A DNA stretch of 64,000 bases from Holophagales bacterium UBA5066. GTDB taxonomy: Bacteria; Acidobacteriota; Thermoanaerobaculia; UBA5066. The notes under the pieces are model-generated. The model was not told the origin of the DNA, searched no databases, and worked only from the letters and a program-made list of their open reading frames with translations. Shown piece after piece: positions 7,171 to 16,489 of this stretch. The stretch is from assembly GCA_002414905.1 (NCBI GenBank), contig DIAY01000284.1, positions 1 through 64,000 of the forward strand, read 5' to 3'. Every line of letters begins with the position of its first letter. The first letter of the stretch is position 1. Position numbers and translations under genes: made by a program.

Positions 7171-8607
7171 GTGTTGCGCGCCGCCCCGTTCCTCGCGGCC
7201 GCGCTCCTGGCCCTTCCGGCCGCCGGCACCCCGCCCGCAAAGCAGGCGGCCGGCCACGCGAAGAAAGCCCCGTGCGACCTCGTGGTCGTGGCGGGGGCCG
7301 CGCTCCCGATGGACGCCGCGTTCACCGTGCGAGGCGCGACGGCTGTCGCGATTCGCGGCGGGGAGATCGTCGCCCTCGGTGACCCCGCCACGATCGATGC
7401 AGCGTATCTGCCGAAACAGCGGATCGCCCGGCCGGGCGGCGTCCTCCTTCCGGGCTTCGTCAACACCCACACGCATGCCGCGATGAACCTCCTTCGCGGC
7501 CTTTCGAACGACCAGCCGCTCATGGACTGGTTGCAGAAGTTCATTTTTCCCGCCGAGGCGAAGAACGTCTCGCCGGAGTTCGTACGGGCGGGGACGGACC
7601 TGGCCTGCCTGGAGATGATCCGGGGCGGGACGACGACGTTCGCCGACATGTACTACTACGAGTCGGACGTCGCCTCCTCGGTGGAGAAGGCCGGCCTGCG
7701 CGGCGTTCTCGGCGAGACGTGGATCGACTTCCCGGTACCGGGGCATGCGAACCTGGCGGAGACGAAAGTCGTCACGCGGGCTTTCCTCGAGAAGTGGAAG
7801 GGACACCCGCGCATCACGGCGGCCATCGCCCCTCACGCCCCCTACACATGCAGCCGCGAGACGCTCCAGGCGGCCCGGGCGCTCGCCGACGAGTACGGCG
7901 CACCGCTCCTGACGCACGTGTCGGAGACCCGGGACGAGCAGAAGCAGATCTTTGAGAAGTATGGCAAGAGCTCGACCGCCTGGCTCGACGAGATCGGCTT
8001 CCTCGGGCCCCGTCTCTTGGTCGCTCACGGCGTCTGGCTGACACCCGACGATCTGAAGCTTCTCGTCGAGCGGCACGTCAGCCTTTCACACAACCCCGAG
8101 TCGAACATGAAGCTCGGCTCGGGCATCGCACCCGTCGTCGCCGCGCGTGAGGCGGGCGTCGTCGTTGCGCTCGGGACCGACGGCGTCGCCGGCTCGAACA
8201 ATGACCTCGACATGTTCGATGCGATGGACTTTGCCGGCAAGCTCGCGAAGGTCTCGGCCCTCGATCCGACGCCGCTCCCCGCCCCCGAGCTTCTCCGGAT
8301 GGCGACGATCGACGGCGCGAAGGCTCTGGGCCTCGACCGCCTCGTCGGTTCGCTCGAGCCCGGCAAGCGGGCGGACCTGATCGTCGTCGAGCTCGAGAAC
8401 ACCCACGTCCAGCCCGTGTTCGACCTCCCCTCCACCATCGTCTATGCCTCCAGGGGGGGCGACGTCTCGCTCTCTGTCGTCGACGGAAAGATCCTGTGGG
8501 ACGGGAAGAGCGTCCTCACCCTCGACGAGGCGAAGGTCCTCGCCGCGGCGAAGGAGTGGCGGGGGAAAATCCTGAAGTCGCTCGAGAAGAGCGGAGAGAA
8601 GAAATGA
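7171..8607 (+). CDS. Exported MTA/SAH-deaminase-like amidohydrolase
   Basis: This 478-residue metal-dependent hydrolase belongs to the TrzN/MtaD (5-methylthioadenosine/S-adenosylhomocysteine deaminase) branch. Visible motifs are NTHTHAAMNLLRG (metal HxH), GGTTTFADMYYY, HAPYTCS, HVSET, VAHGVWL and GTDGVAGSNND. The N-terminus (LRAAPFLAAALLALPAAG) is a probable Sec signal peptide, which cytoplasmic MtaD proteins lack, so the enzyme may act in the periplasm on adenosine-type compounds. GTG 7171 is chosen for GAGGGG five bases upstream; GTG 7159 would overlap cdd. The stop overlaps the next start (ATGA). Substrate is not established. Confidence 0.82.
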   Translation: MLRAAPFLAAALLALPAAGTPPAKQAAGHAKKAPCDLVVVAGAALPMDAAFTVRGATAVAIRGGEIVALGDPATIDAAYLPKQRIARPGGVLLPGFVNTHTHAAMNLLRGLSNDQPLMDWLQKFIFPAEAKNVSPEFVRAGTDLACLEMIRGGTTTFADMYYYESDVASSVEKAGLRGVLGETWIDFPVPGHANLAETKVVTRAFLEKWKGHPRITAAIAPHAPYTCSRETLQAARALADEYGAPLLTHVSETRDEQKQIFEKYGKSSTAWLDEIGFLGPRLLVAHGVWLTPDDLKLLVERHVSLSHNPESNMKLGSGIAPVVAAREAGVVVALGTDGVAGSNNDLDMFDAMDFAGKLAKVSALDPTPLPAPELLRMATIDGAKALGLDRLVGSLEPGKRADLIVVELENTHVQPVFDLPSTIVYASRGGDVSLSVVDGKILWDGKSVLTLDEAKVLAAAKEWRGKILKSLEKSGEKK

Positions 8608-9914
8608 GCCTCATCGTAAGAACGATCGTCAAGAAGCGCGACGGCGGGGAGCTGTCGGACGGGGAGATTCAGGACTTCGTCACCGGGGTGACGAACCGCA
8701 CGGTCACCGACGAGCAGGCGGCGGCGCTGCTGATGGCGATCTGCTGCCGGGGGATGACGACGGCCGAGACGGCGGCGCTCACCTTCGCCATGATGAACTC
8801 CGGCGAGACCTGGGACCTGACCTCTCACGGTTTCGTCGGGGACAAGCATTCAACCGGCGGGGTCGGCGACAAGGCGACCCTCGTCCTGGCTCCGCTCGTC
8901 GCCGCCTGCGGCGTGAAGACCGGAATGATGTCGGGGCGGGGCCTCGGGCACACCGGTGGAACCCTCGACAAGCTGGAGGCGATTCCCGGGTTCGTCACAG
9001 GGCAGTCGCGCGAGGCGTTTGACCGGCTCCTCGAGACGGTCGGCTGCGCGCTCATCGCAGCAACCGGGACCGTCGCACCCGCCGACCGGCGGCTCTACGC
9101 GCTTCGGGACGTGACGGGTACGGTCGAGTCGATTCCCCTCATCACCGCGTCGATCCTCTCGAAGAAGCTCGCGACCGGAGCCCACGCCACGGTCTTCGAC
9201 GTGAAGACCGGCAACGGCGCCTTCATGCAGAAGCCGGAGGACGCCCACGTCCTCGGGCGCGCCCTCGTCGACACGACCCGGGCGACCGGCCGGAAGGCGA
9301 GCGGCTACGTCACCGCGATGGATCGGCCCGTCGGAGTGGCCGTCGGGAACGCCAACGAGGTCGAGGAGTCGATCCTGCTTCTTCGCGGCGACGGGCCTGC
9401 GGATCTGCGGGAGAACGTCCTCCTCCTCGGCTCCGACCTTCTCGTGGCGGCCGGTGTGGCGGGATCGTCGAAGGAAGCCCGCCGGAGGCTCAACGCCGCC
9501 CTCCAGGACGGGACCGCCCTCGAGACGTTCGCCCGCGTCATCGCCGCGCAGGGCGGCAACCCGGCGGTCTGCGACGACCTCTCGCTCCTCCCTCGGCCCG
9601 TCGCCAGGCACGACGTCGCGGCGGCAGCCGCCGGGACAGTCCGGAGCGTGGCGACGCGCGAGCTGGGACTCCTCTCCATCGAGATCGGCTGCGGTCGGGC
9701 CCGCAAGGACGACGTGGTCGATCCGGCCTCGGGATTCCGGGTGCTGCGGAAGACGGGGGACGTCGTTTCCGCCGGAGAGCCGCTCCTTGCCGTCGAGCTC
9801 GGACCGCAGACGACGCTTCGGCCCGGCTTCCTCGAGCGTGTGGCGGCCTGCTTCGACATCGGCGCAGCCGAGGGAGCCCCGGCGCCTCTCCCGTTCGTCG
9901 TCGAGACGCTGTAG
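8604..9914 (+). CDS. deoA: Pyrimidine-nucleoside (thymidine) phosphorylase
   Basis: The 436-residue enzyme phosphorolyses thymidine, deoxyuridine or uridine to base plus (deoxy)ribose 1-phosphate. The glycosyltransferase family 3 hallmarks are present: the KHSTGGVGDK phosphate loop, MMSGRGLGHTGGTLDKLE, ITASILSKK, KTGNGAFM and the C-terminal PYNP domain with GPQTTLRPG. Length fits DeoA/Pdp (430-440 aa). ATG 8604 overlaps the preceding stop, so translation is probably coupled. It closes the deoB-nupC-punA-cdd-amidohydrolase-deoA run. Thymidine-only versus broad pyrimidine specificity cannot be decided here. Confidence 0.93.
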   Translation: MSLIVRTIVKKRDGGELSDGEIQDFVTGVTNRTVTDEQAAALLMAICCRGMTTAETAALTFAMMNSGETWDLTSHGFVGDKHSTGGVGDKATLVLAPLVAACGVKTGMMSGRGLGHTGGTLDKLEAIPGFVTGQSREAFDRLLETVGCALIAATGTVAPADRRLYALRDVTGTVESIPLITASILSKKLATGAHATVFDVKTGNGAFMQKPEDAHVLGRALVDTTRATGRKASGYVTAMDRPVGVAVGNANEVEESILLLRGDGPADLRENVLLLGSDLLVAAGVAGSSKEARRRLNAALQDGTALETFARVIAAQGGNPAVCDDLSLLPRPVARHDVAAAAAGTVRSVATRELGLLSIEIGCGRARKDDVVDPASGFRVLRKTGDVVSAGEPLLAVELGPQTTLRPGFLERVAACFDIGAAEGAPAPLPFVVETL

Positions 9915-9927
9915 GGGGCGGTTGACC

Positions 9928-9953
9928 CGCCGGCGGCCGTTCGGCCGCCGGCG
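9928..9953. terminator. Bidirectional terminator hairpin between convergent genes
   Basis: CGCCGGCGGCC is followed by a 4-nt loop and its exact complement, giving an 11-bp perfect GC stem. It lies between the deoA stop and the stop of the convergent cNMP-binding gene. There is no long U tract on either side, which is usual at this GC content. Confidence 0.75.
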
Positions 9954-9960
9954 AAGCGAC

Positions 9961-10986
9961 TCAGAAGGGGGAGGTCCCCCGCGAGGGGCCTGAAGGGCCG
10001 TGGCCCGTCCGGATCTGAACCTCATCGACACTCCCGAAGCGCGCCTCGCAGAAGTGCTTCAGGATCGTCAGGACGTTCGGCTGGCGCTCGGTAATGGCGT
10101 CGAGCGAGGACCGGTCGAGGGCGAGGAGCTCGCACGACGTCGCCGCCGTGATCGTGGCGCTGCGAGGCTTTCCGGTGAGAATCGAGACCTCGCCGAAGAA
10201 GGCCCCCTCGTACATCTCGCGGACCTTGTGATAGTGACCGTCAGGGTCCTTCACGAAGGCCTTGACCGTGCCGGTCGTCAGAACGAAGAGGCTGTCGCCG
10301 GGAGCACCCTCGGCCACGATGACGTCGCCCGCTTCGTAGGTCAGGAGCTCGAGCCCCTTGATGACCTCGACGAGCTCCTCGCTCGAGAAGTCGCTGAAGA
10401 GAGGGCTCGCCACCATCCCCTGGGCCGCCTCTTCGCCGATGGGATGCAGACTCCGCGGGGCCGTCTCGGAGACGGTTTCCGCGGGAGCATCCTCCTCGGC
10501 GTCGAAATCGACGACGAATCGGGACGTGCCGGAATCGTGAAGGTTGCGGGAGGGCACCGGACCGGGTGGAGGCTCCAGTACGGAGACCGGCGTGGGAGCG
10601 GTCTCGAGCTCGGCCCGGCGACGCATCGCGCCGGCGCGGAGGTTCTGCCGCAGGGACGACTCGGCGTCCTTCACCTTGACGAGCGATGCGAGCTTCTCCT
10701 CGACCTTTGTGAGGGAGGGATCGAGGCGTTGAACCTTCTTCAGGACCGCGATCGACTTGCCGACGAAGCCCGAGGTGGCGTACTCGTCGGCGAGCTTCCA
10801 GAGGAGCTCGACCGCTTCATACACCTTTCCGTCCAGAGCCAGGACGTCGGCGAGCTGCTGTCTGACGGATGTGTTTGCCGGGTCCTTCGCGAGCTGGCCG
10901 CGAAGAACCTTTGCCGCACGGGTGAAATTCCGTTTCGAGATGAGCTCGGCGACGTCATCGCCGCCGGAAAGCCACGAGAAGGCCAT
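9961..10986 (-). CDS. TPR-like/cyclic nucleotide-binding domain protein
   Basis: This 341-residue protein has an N-terminal helical, TPR-like part (RNFTRAAKVLRGQLAKDP, DEYATSGFVGKSIAVLKK), a Pro-rich linker at about 130-160, and a C-terminal CRP-type cyclic nucleotide-binding domain (about 195-325). The phosphate-binding cassette FGEVSILTGKPRSATI keeps the Glu and Arg that contact cNMP. No DNA-binding domain follows, so it is probably a cNMP-responsive adaptor, not a transcription factor. ATG 10986 is chosen for the GGAG upstream; an upstream start at 11034 is possible. A class III cyclase is encoded nearby. Confidence 0.85.
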   Translation of the reverse strand: MAFSWLSGGDDVAELISKRNFTRAAKVLRGQLAKDPANTSVRQQLADVLALDGKVYEAVELLWKLADEYATSGFVGKSIAVLKKVQRLDPSLTKVEEKLASLVKVKDAESSLRQNLRAGAMRRRAELETAPTPVSVLEPPPGPVPSRNLHDSGTSRFVVDFDAEEDAPAETVSETAPRSLHPIGEEAAQGMVASPLFSDFSSEELVEVIKGLELLTYEAGDVIVAEGAPGDSLFVLTTGTVKAFVKDPDGHYHKVREMYEGAFFGEVSILTGKPRSATITAATSCELLALDRSSLDAITERQPNVLTILKHFCEARFGSVDEVQIRTGHGPSGPSRGTSPF

Positions 10987-11090
10987 GCGATTCTGCTCCA
11001 CTTCGACGTTAGGGCAGGCAATGCATGCTGTCAAGAATGGGGCGGGCTACACTCTCGCAGGTCGCCCGAAGGGGGAATGCCGAGACACCG

Positions 11091-11459
11091 ATGCCGAAGA
11101 TCCTGGTCGTCGACGACGACGAAATGAACCGCGACATGCTGTCCCGCCGCCTCCTTCGGAAGGGGTTCGAGGTGGTTCTTGCGGTCAACGGAGCCGAGGC
11201 CATCGACAAGGCTCTCTCCGACCGCCCCGAGCTGATCCTCATGGACCTCTCGATGCCGGTCCTCGACGGCTACGAGGCGACGCGCCGGCTGAAGGCGGAG
11301 GCGATGACTTCCAGTATCCCGATCATCGGCCTCTCGGCGCACGCGATGGTGGGCGATCGGGAGAAGGCGCTTGCGGCGGGGTGCGACGACTACGACACCA
11401 AACCCGTCGAGCTGCCGCGTCTCCTCGGAAAGGTCGACGCGTTCCTCTCTCCCGGGTGA
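11091..11459 (+). CDS. CheY-like single-domain response regulator
   Basis: A 122-residue receiver domain with no output domain. The acidic pocket DDDE is at residues 8-11, the phosphoacceptor Asp is in LILMDLSMPVLDG (residue 53), the conserved Ser is in IGLSAHAM, and the Lys is in YDTKPVE. It would relay phosphate from a histidine kinase to a partner; no kinase with an ATPase domain lies beside it. It is divergent from the cNMP-binding gene and precedes the YgiQ gene by 39 bp. Confidence 0.93.
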   Translation: MPKILVVDDDEMNRDMLSRRLLRKGFEVVLAVNGAEAIDKALSDRPELILMDLSMPVLDGYEATRRLKAEAMTSSIPIIGLSAHAMVGDREKALAAGCDDYDTKPVELPRLLGKVDAFLSPG

Positions 11460-11498
11460 CCTGGCGTCACGCCGTGGAGGAGGTCCAGGATCCCGCCT

Positions 11499-13544
11499 AT
11501 GACTGCTGAGCGTCCCGTGAAGAGGAACCTTCCCGCCGCCGCCCGCGGTCCGTCCTTCCTCCCGACGACCGTCGAGGAGATCCGGGCCCGCGGCTGGGAC
11601 GCCGTGGACGTCGTCTTCGTGACGGGCGACGCCTACGTCGACCACCCGAGCTTCGCCATGGCCGTCCTCGGCCGCGTTCTCGAGTCCCGCGGCTTCCGCG
11701 TGGCGATGCTGTCCCAGCCGGACTGGCGCTCGGCCGGAGCGTGGCACGCTCTCGGACGCCCGCGGCTCTTCTACGCCGTGTCGGCCGGAAACATGGACTC
11801 GATGATCAACCACTACACCGCGAACAGGAAGCGGCGCAACGACGACGCCTACTCTCCCGGCGGACGGATCGGCCTCCGCCCGGACCGGCCGACCCCGGTC
11901 TACGCACAGCGCTGCCGCGAGGCGTTCCCCGGGGTGCCCGTCGTCATCGGAGGTATCGAGGCGTCACTGCGGCGTCTCGCGCATTTCGACTACTGGTCCG
12001 GGACGGTGCGGCCTTCGATGCTCGTCCCGTCGAAGGCCGACCTCCTCGCATTCGGGAAGGGCGAGGAGACGATCGTCGCGATCGCCGAACGCCTGCGCGC
12101 CGGCGAGAGCGTGCGGGACCTGCGCGACCTGCGCGGGGTCGCGTACCTCCTCGGGATGAAGGAGGGGCTGCCCGAGCCGCCCCCGTCTTCATGCTGGAAG
12201 ACGCTCGAGCTCCCGGGCTTCGACGAGGTGTCCACCGACAAGCTCGCGTTCGCGAAGATGACCCGCAGCTTCCACCAGGAGACGAACCCCTTCAACGCTC
12301 GCCGTCTCGTCCAGGCGCAGGGCGACCGCAAGGCGGTCTTCAACCCGCCCTGCCTGCCGCTGGACGAGGCGCGGATGGACGCCATCTACGACCTGCCGTA
12401 TACCCGCCGCCCTCATCCGGGATACGGCGAGCCGATCCCGGCGTTCGAGATGATCCGCGACTCGATCGAGATCATGCGGGGCTGCTTCGGAGGGTGCACC
12501 TTCTGCAGCATCACGATGCACGAGGGGCGCGTCGTCCAGAGCCGCAGCAAGCGGTCGATCCTCGCGGAGGTCGAGACGGTCGCCAGCGCTCCGGACTTCA
12601 AGGGGACGATCAGCGACCTCGGCGGCCCCACGGCGAACATGTACCGGATGCGGTGCACCAGCCCGGCGGTCGAAGCGGTCTGTCGCCGGCTGTCGTGCAT
12701 CCACCCGAAGATCTGCGTCCTGCTCGGTACGGACCACGGTCCGACGATCGACCTGATGCGCTCGGCCCGCGCCGTCGAGGGGGTGAAGCGGGTCAATATC
12801 GCGAGCGGCATCCGGATGGACCTCGCGAACCTCGACGACGCGTACGTCGAGGAGCTCGCTGCGCACCACGTCGGCGGACACCTGAAGGTTGCGCCCGAGC
12901 ACCGCAGCGACGGGGTCCTCGACCTCATGAGGAAGCCTTCGTCCGCGTCGTTTACGACCTTTGCTGAGAAGTTCGAGCTCGCGAGCGCGAAGGCGGGCAA
13001 GGAGCAGTACCTCGTCCCCTACTTCATCGCGAGCCACCCGGGCTCCGGCGTGGCCGAGATGATCGAGCTCGCCGTCTTCCTGAAGGCTCACGGTTACAAG
13101 CCGCGACAGGTGCAGGACTTCATTCCTGCACCGATGGACGTCGCGACCTGCATGTACTGGACGGGCCTCGACCCGCAGACGCTGGAGCCGGTAAATACCA
13201 TCTCGAGGCTGAACGACCGCAAGCTTCAGAGGGCTTTGATGCAGTTTTTCAAGCCCGAGAACTGGTTCGCCGTCCACAGCGCGCTGACGGAGGCGGGGAG
13301 GAGCGACCTCATCGGCGGCGGGCCACAGTGCCTCATTCCGCAGAACCCGCCTCGGGAGGCGGTCGAAGCGCGACGCAGGGAGGCCCGCGAGAGCACCTAC
13401 GTCCACGCGGAGGATGCGGGGACGTCGAGGTCGGTGGCGCCGGCGAACGTGGCCTCCGAAGTGCCGGGTGCCGCCAGGAAACCGCGAGGTGGCGCGGGCT
13501 ATCGGCCGGGCCGGGCGAGTCACGGGCGTCGACACCCGGGCTGA
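11499..13544 (+). CDS. YgiQ-family radical SAM protein
   Basis: This 681-residue member of the YgiQ/UPF0313 family has the radical SAM cluster motif [12 protein letters not shown] (CxxxCxxC) near residue 330. It also has the family's N-terminal segment ([30 protein letters not shown]) and the C-terminal [17 protein letters not shown]. The biochemical function of the family is not firmly known. The last ~60 residues are a low-complexity extension rich in Arg, Ala and Gly. ATG 11499 gives the usual N-terminus. It converges on the cyclase gene with only 22 bp between. Confidence 0.92.
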   Translation: MTAERPVKRNLPAAARGPSFLPTTVEEIRARGWDAVDVVFVTGDAYVDHPSFAMAVLGRVLESRGFRVAMLSQPDWRSAGAWHALGRPRLFYAVSAGNMDSMINHYTANRKRRNDDAYSPGGRIGLRPDRPTPVYAQRCREAFPGVPVVIGGIEASLRRLAHFDYWSGTVRPSMLVPSKADLLAFGKGEETIVAIAERLRAGESVRDLRDLRGVAYLLGMKEGLPEPPPSSCWKTLELPGFDEVSTDKLAFAKMTRSFHQETNPFNARRLVQAQGDRKAVFNPPCLPLDEARMDAIYDLPYTRRPHPGYGEPIPAFEMIRDSIEIMRGCFGGCTFCSITMHEGRVVQSRSKRSILAEVETVASAPDFKGTISDLGGPTANMYRMRCTSPAVEAVCRRLSCIHPKICVLLGTDHGPTIDLMRSARAVEGVKRVNIASGIRMDLANLDDAYVEELAAHHVGGHLKVAPEHRSDGVLDLMRKPSSASFTTFAEKFELASAKAGKEQYLVPYFIASHPGSGVAEMIELAVFLKAHGYKPRQVQDFIPAPMDVATCMYWTGLDPQTLEPVNTISRLNDRKLQRALMQFFKPENWFAVHSALTEAGRSDLIGGGPQCLIPQNPPREAVEARRREARESTYVHAEDAGTSRSVAPANVASEVPGAARKPRGGAGYRPGRASHGRRHPG

Positions 13545-13566
13545 GCCGTCCGGCGGCGGAGGAGCC

Positions 13567-15468
13567 TCAGCGGCTCCCGGCGAGGACCGTTTCCAGGAAG
13601 GATCGGATCTCCGGGGGGAGCGACGTGAACCTGAGCCCGAAGCCCTTCGTGGTGAGCTTCGGGGTCGACACCTTGCCGTAGACCTCCCCGGGAATCGTGC
13701 TGCCGTCGCGGGCGACGAAACGAAGGCGCAGGTTTCGGAAGGCTTCCGGCCGTTCCCGCGCCTCGATCTCGGCTTCCTTCATCGAGAGCCGCACGAGGAG
13801 CCCCTCGGCCTCGGGTCCGTCCACGCGCTGCCCGGAAATCGTCGCGAACCGGACGGGAAGCGGCCCGCGAAGAGCGACGAGCGCCTCTTCGCGTGCGGGG
13901 AGGAAGAGGTTGAAATCTCCGGCGACGCCGCGGACGTCCCACGCGGAGACCGGCTTCTCGAATCCCTTCATCTGCACGACGACCTCGGTCCCGACGGAGA
14001 GGTCGGCGCCTCCCTCGCGGCGGGTGCGGTCGCTGACGAGGATCTGTCCGCCGACCGTGTACGACTCGATCCGCGCCGTCAGGTTCACCGGACTCCCGAC
14101 GACACCGTATTTGGCCCTCTTGTCGGAGCCGATGTTGCCGACGACGACCTCGCCCGTGTGAAGAGCGATTCCCATCTCGACGACGGGGAGCCCTTCCCGC
14201 CGGTTGAACTCGTTCACGCGCTCCATCGCCCGCTGCATCTCGACGGCGCAGGCGATCGCGCGGAGCGTGTCGTCCTCGCGACCCACGGGCGCTCCGAAGA
14301 TGGCGAGGATCGCGTCGCCGATGAACTCGTCGATCGTCCCCTGGAAGGAGAGGAGGACGTCGACCATCGTCCCGAGGTAGTTGTTGAGGAGCCTCACCAC
14401 GCGGTCGGGAGGGATCCGGTCGGCCAGCTGGGTGAAGCCCCTCAGGTCGGACATGAGGAGCGTCACCTTGCGCGTCTCGCCTCCGAGCTTGAGCCCCTCC
14501 GGCGTCTGGAGAAGGCTCTCGACGACCTCGTTCGAGACGTAGCGGCCGAACGTCTCGAAGATGAAGCGATTGCGGACCTCCAGGTCCCTGGCGAGCGTGC
14601 TGATCCTGGCCTTGGCTCGCGAAAGCGTGAGCTGGGTCGCGACCCGGGCCAGGACGACGGGGAAGTCGAGCGGTTTCGTGACGTAGTCGTTCGCGCCGAG
14701 ACGCAACGCCGTCACGACGTCGCTCGAATCGTCCCGCGCGGTCGCCATGATGACGGGGAGGTCGGCCGCAGCGTGCCGTGGCCTGAGGTCCCGCAGGACG
14801 TCGAGACCGCTCATCCCGGGCATGACGACGTCGAGGAGGACGAGGTCGAACGGAGTCTCCTCGAGAAGGCGGAGGGCTTCGGGTCCGCTTTCGGCCACGG
14901 CGATCGTGAAGCCGTGGCTCCTGAGACGGCGTGCGAGCATGTCGCGGTTCTCGGCATTGTCGTCCACGACGAGGAGGTGCGCCGGCTCGACGGGCTCGGA
15001 CGGGGCCAGGTCGAAGTCGCCGCGCCGGATCGGGCCCGTCCGCTCCGCCGGGTTCTCGTCGGGAATCGCAGGCCCCACGGCGGGGGCCGGCGGGGGCGGC
15101 GGACCGGGGTGCGCCGCTGGCGGCTCATCGCCGGTCCCGGTCGTGGGGACGGAATCGTCCTGCGAGGCTTCCGCCGAGTGGCTGCCGGCATCCGGCAGCA
15201 GCCTGTCGGGAAGTCCGTCGACCATCCCGAGCAGCCGCCGCGCCGCCGCCTGGATCTTTCCGAGGTCTTCGGCCCAGCCGGTCTGGCCGGAGGCGATGGC
15301 GTCCTCCTCCAGCATTTCGGCGTAGCCGAGAATCTGGTGGATCGGCGTCCGCATGTCGTGCCTCAGACCCGAGAGAAGCTCGCCCGGAACGAAACGGTTG
15401 CCCTCACCGAGGTTCGTCGGTGGCTCCTGGGCCGCGAACGCCCTCTCCAACAGGCTCTCGTCGGTCAT
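13567..15468 (-). CDS. HisKA-receiver-class III nucleotidyl cyclase multidomain protein
   Basis: In the 633-residue reading the order is a HisKA-like dimerisation helix with LRHDMRTP (His37) at about 28-90, a Pro-rich linker (115-145), a receiver domain at about 163-280 (Asp213, Lys265), a coiled linker, a class III cyclase domain at about 325-510, and a C-terminal PilZ-like beta domain. No HATPase domain is present. The cyclase keeps both metal Asp residues (Asp341, Asp385) and the VNLTAR transition-state motif. The purine-specifying positions read Glu381 and Gly455 in place of the Lys and Asp/Thr of adenylate cyclases, so GTP may be the substrate. ATG 15468 is used; GTG 15498 is possible. 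Confidence 0.87.
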   Translation of the reverse strand: MTDESLLERAFAAQEPPTNLGEGNRFVPGELLSGLRHDMRTPIHQILGYAEMLEEDAIASGQTGWAEDLGKIQAAARRLLGMVDGLPDRLLPDAGSHSAEASQDDSVPTTGTGDEPPAAHPGPPPPPAPAVGPAIPDENPAERTGPIRRGDFDLAPSEPVEPAHLLVVDDNAENRDMLARRLRSHGFTIAVAESGPEALRLLEETPFDLVLLDVVMPGMSGLDVLRDLRPRHAAADLPVIMATARDDSSDVVTALRLGANDYVTKPLDFPVVLARVATQLTLSRAKARISTLARDLEVRNRFIFETFGRYVSNEVVESLLQTPEGLKLGGETRKVTLLMSDLRGFTQLADRIPPDRVVRLLNNYLGTMVDVLLSFQGTIDEFIGDAILAIFGAPVGREDDTLRAIACAVEMQRAMERVNEFNRREGLPVVEMGIALHTGEVVVGNIGSDKRAKYGVVGSPVNLTARIESYTVGGQILVSDRTRREGGADLSVGTEVVVQMKGFEKPVSAWDVRGVAGDFNLFLPAREEALVALRGPLPVRFATISGQRVDGPEAEGLLVRLSMKEAEIEARERPEAFRNLRLRFVARDGSTIPGEVYGKVSTPKLTTKGFGLRFTSLPPEIRSFLETVLAGSR

Positions 15469-15550
15469 CGGGTCGAGTGTATCGCCCGTACCCGGCACGA
15501 TCCCAGAGCGATATACTGGCCCGAGAGAGATTCATGGGGAAGACAGGGCC

Positions 15551-16447
15551 GTGAACGAGCTTTACAGTGAGCTTTTGCCGCTCGGACGAGAGGGAGTGGT
15601 GGAGGCAGGCGAGGAACTCTGGCAGGAGGGTGCCAAGGGTGACTGTGTCGTCCTGCTCATGGAGGGGACGTTCGATATCCTTCAGTCCTCCCCCTCGGGC
15701 GAGCCCGTCGTACTCCGGGTCGCCAGAGCGGGCGAAGTCCTCGGAGAGCTGGCCTGCATCGACGGGGGTGCCCGGTCGGCGGGTCTGCGCGCGGCCACCA
15801 AGTGCCGGATCCGGACGATCGCTGCCATCGAGTTTCTGGCCTTCATCCGCCACCGTTCGGACCTTCTGCAAGCGCTCTTCCTGATCGAGTCCCAGAGGAT
15901 CCGGAGCCTCTCCCGGATGGTGACGCAGAACCAGCACCGCGCCATTACCGACCGGCTCACGTCTCTTTACAATTACGGCTTCTTCATCGAGCGGCTGGAC
16001 CTCGAGCTCGAGCGCGCCGTCCAGATGAAGGACGCCGTGAGCATCGTCCTGTTCGATATCGACAATTTCAAGGCGTACAACGACACCCATGGCCATCCGG
16101 CCGGGAACGTCGTTCTCGTCCAGGTCTCGGACCTCCTTCGGCGAACGGCCCGGCGTGGTGACATCACGGCCCGTTTCGGGGGGGAGGAGTTCGTGATCCT
16201 CCTCTACGGTGCCTCGCGCAAGGAAGCGCAGCAGGTGGCCGAGACGGCGCGCGCGCGCGTGGAATCGACGGACTTTGCCGGCGGAGAGACCCAGCCGCTC
16301 GGGCGTCTCACGATCAGCGGCGGCGTGGCCTGCTTCCCGGGAGACGCCCGGAGCGCGACCGATCTCCTGAAAGTTGCCGACGTGAGGCTCTACAAGGCCA
16401 AGGGAAACGGACGCAACCGGATCGACGCGGGGGGCGCCGCTTCATAG
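15551..16447 (+). CDS. Cyclic nucleotide-binding domain-GGDEF diguanylate cyclase
   Basis: This 298-residue protein has an N-terminal CRP-like cNMP-binding domain (about 1-120; cassette GELACIDGGARSAG with Glu and Arg present) followed by a GGDEF domain (about 130-295). The active site reads GGEEF at 210-214, a catalytically competent variant. An intact inhibitory I-site RxxD (201-204) lies five residues upstream. Together these suggest c-di-GMP synthesis gated by a cyclic mononucleotide. GTG 15551 is taken as the start because nothing closer is in frame. It is divergent from the cyclase gene, with only about 80 bp between them, so the pair may act together. Confidence 0.88.
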   Translation: MNELYSELLPLGREGVVEAGEELWQEGAKGDCVVLLMEGTFDILQSSPSGEPVVLRVARAGEVLGELACIDGGARSAGLRAATKCRIRTIAAIEFLAFIRHRSDLLQALFLIESQRIRSLSRMVTQNQHRAITDRLTSLYNYGFFIERLDLELERAVQMKDAVSIVLFDIDNFKAYNDTHGHPAGNVVLVQVSDLLRRTARRGDITARFGGEEFVILLYGASRKEAQQVAETARARVESTDFAGGETQPLGRLTISGGVACFPGDARSATDLLKVADVRLYKAKGNGRNRIDAGGAAS

Positions 16448-16489
16448 AGGCCGAACCGGCCCGCGAGACGCTGAGGGTATCCTCCGCGA

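Noticed and set aside
13414..15570. A 718-codon plus-strand open frame
   Set aside because: Antisense to the receiver/cyclase gene, whose motifs and residues are intact on the minus strand.
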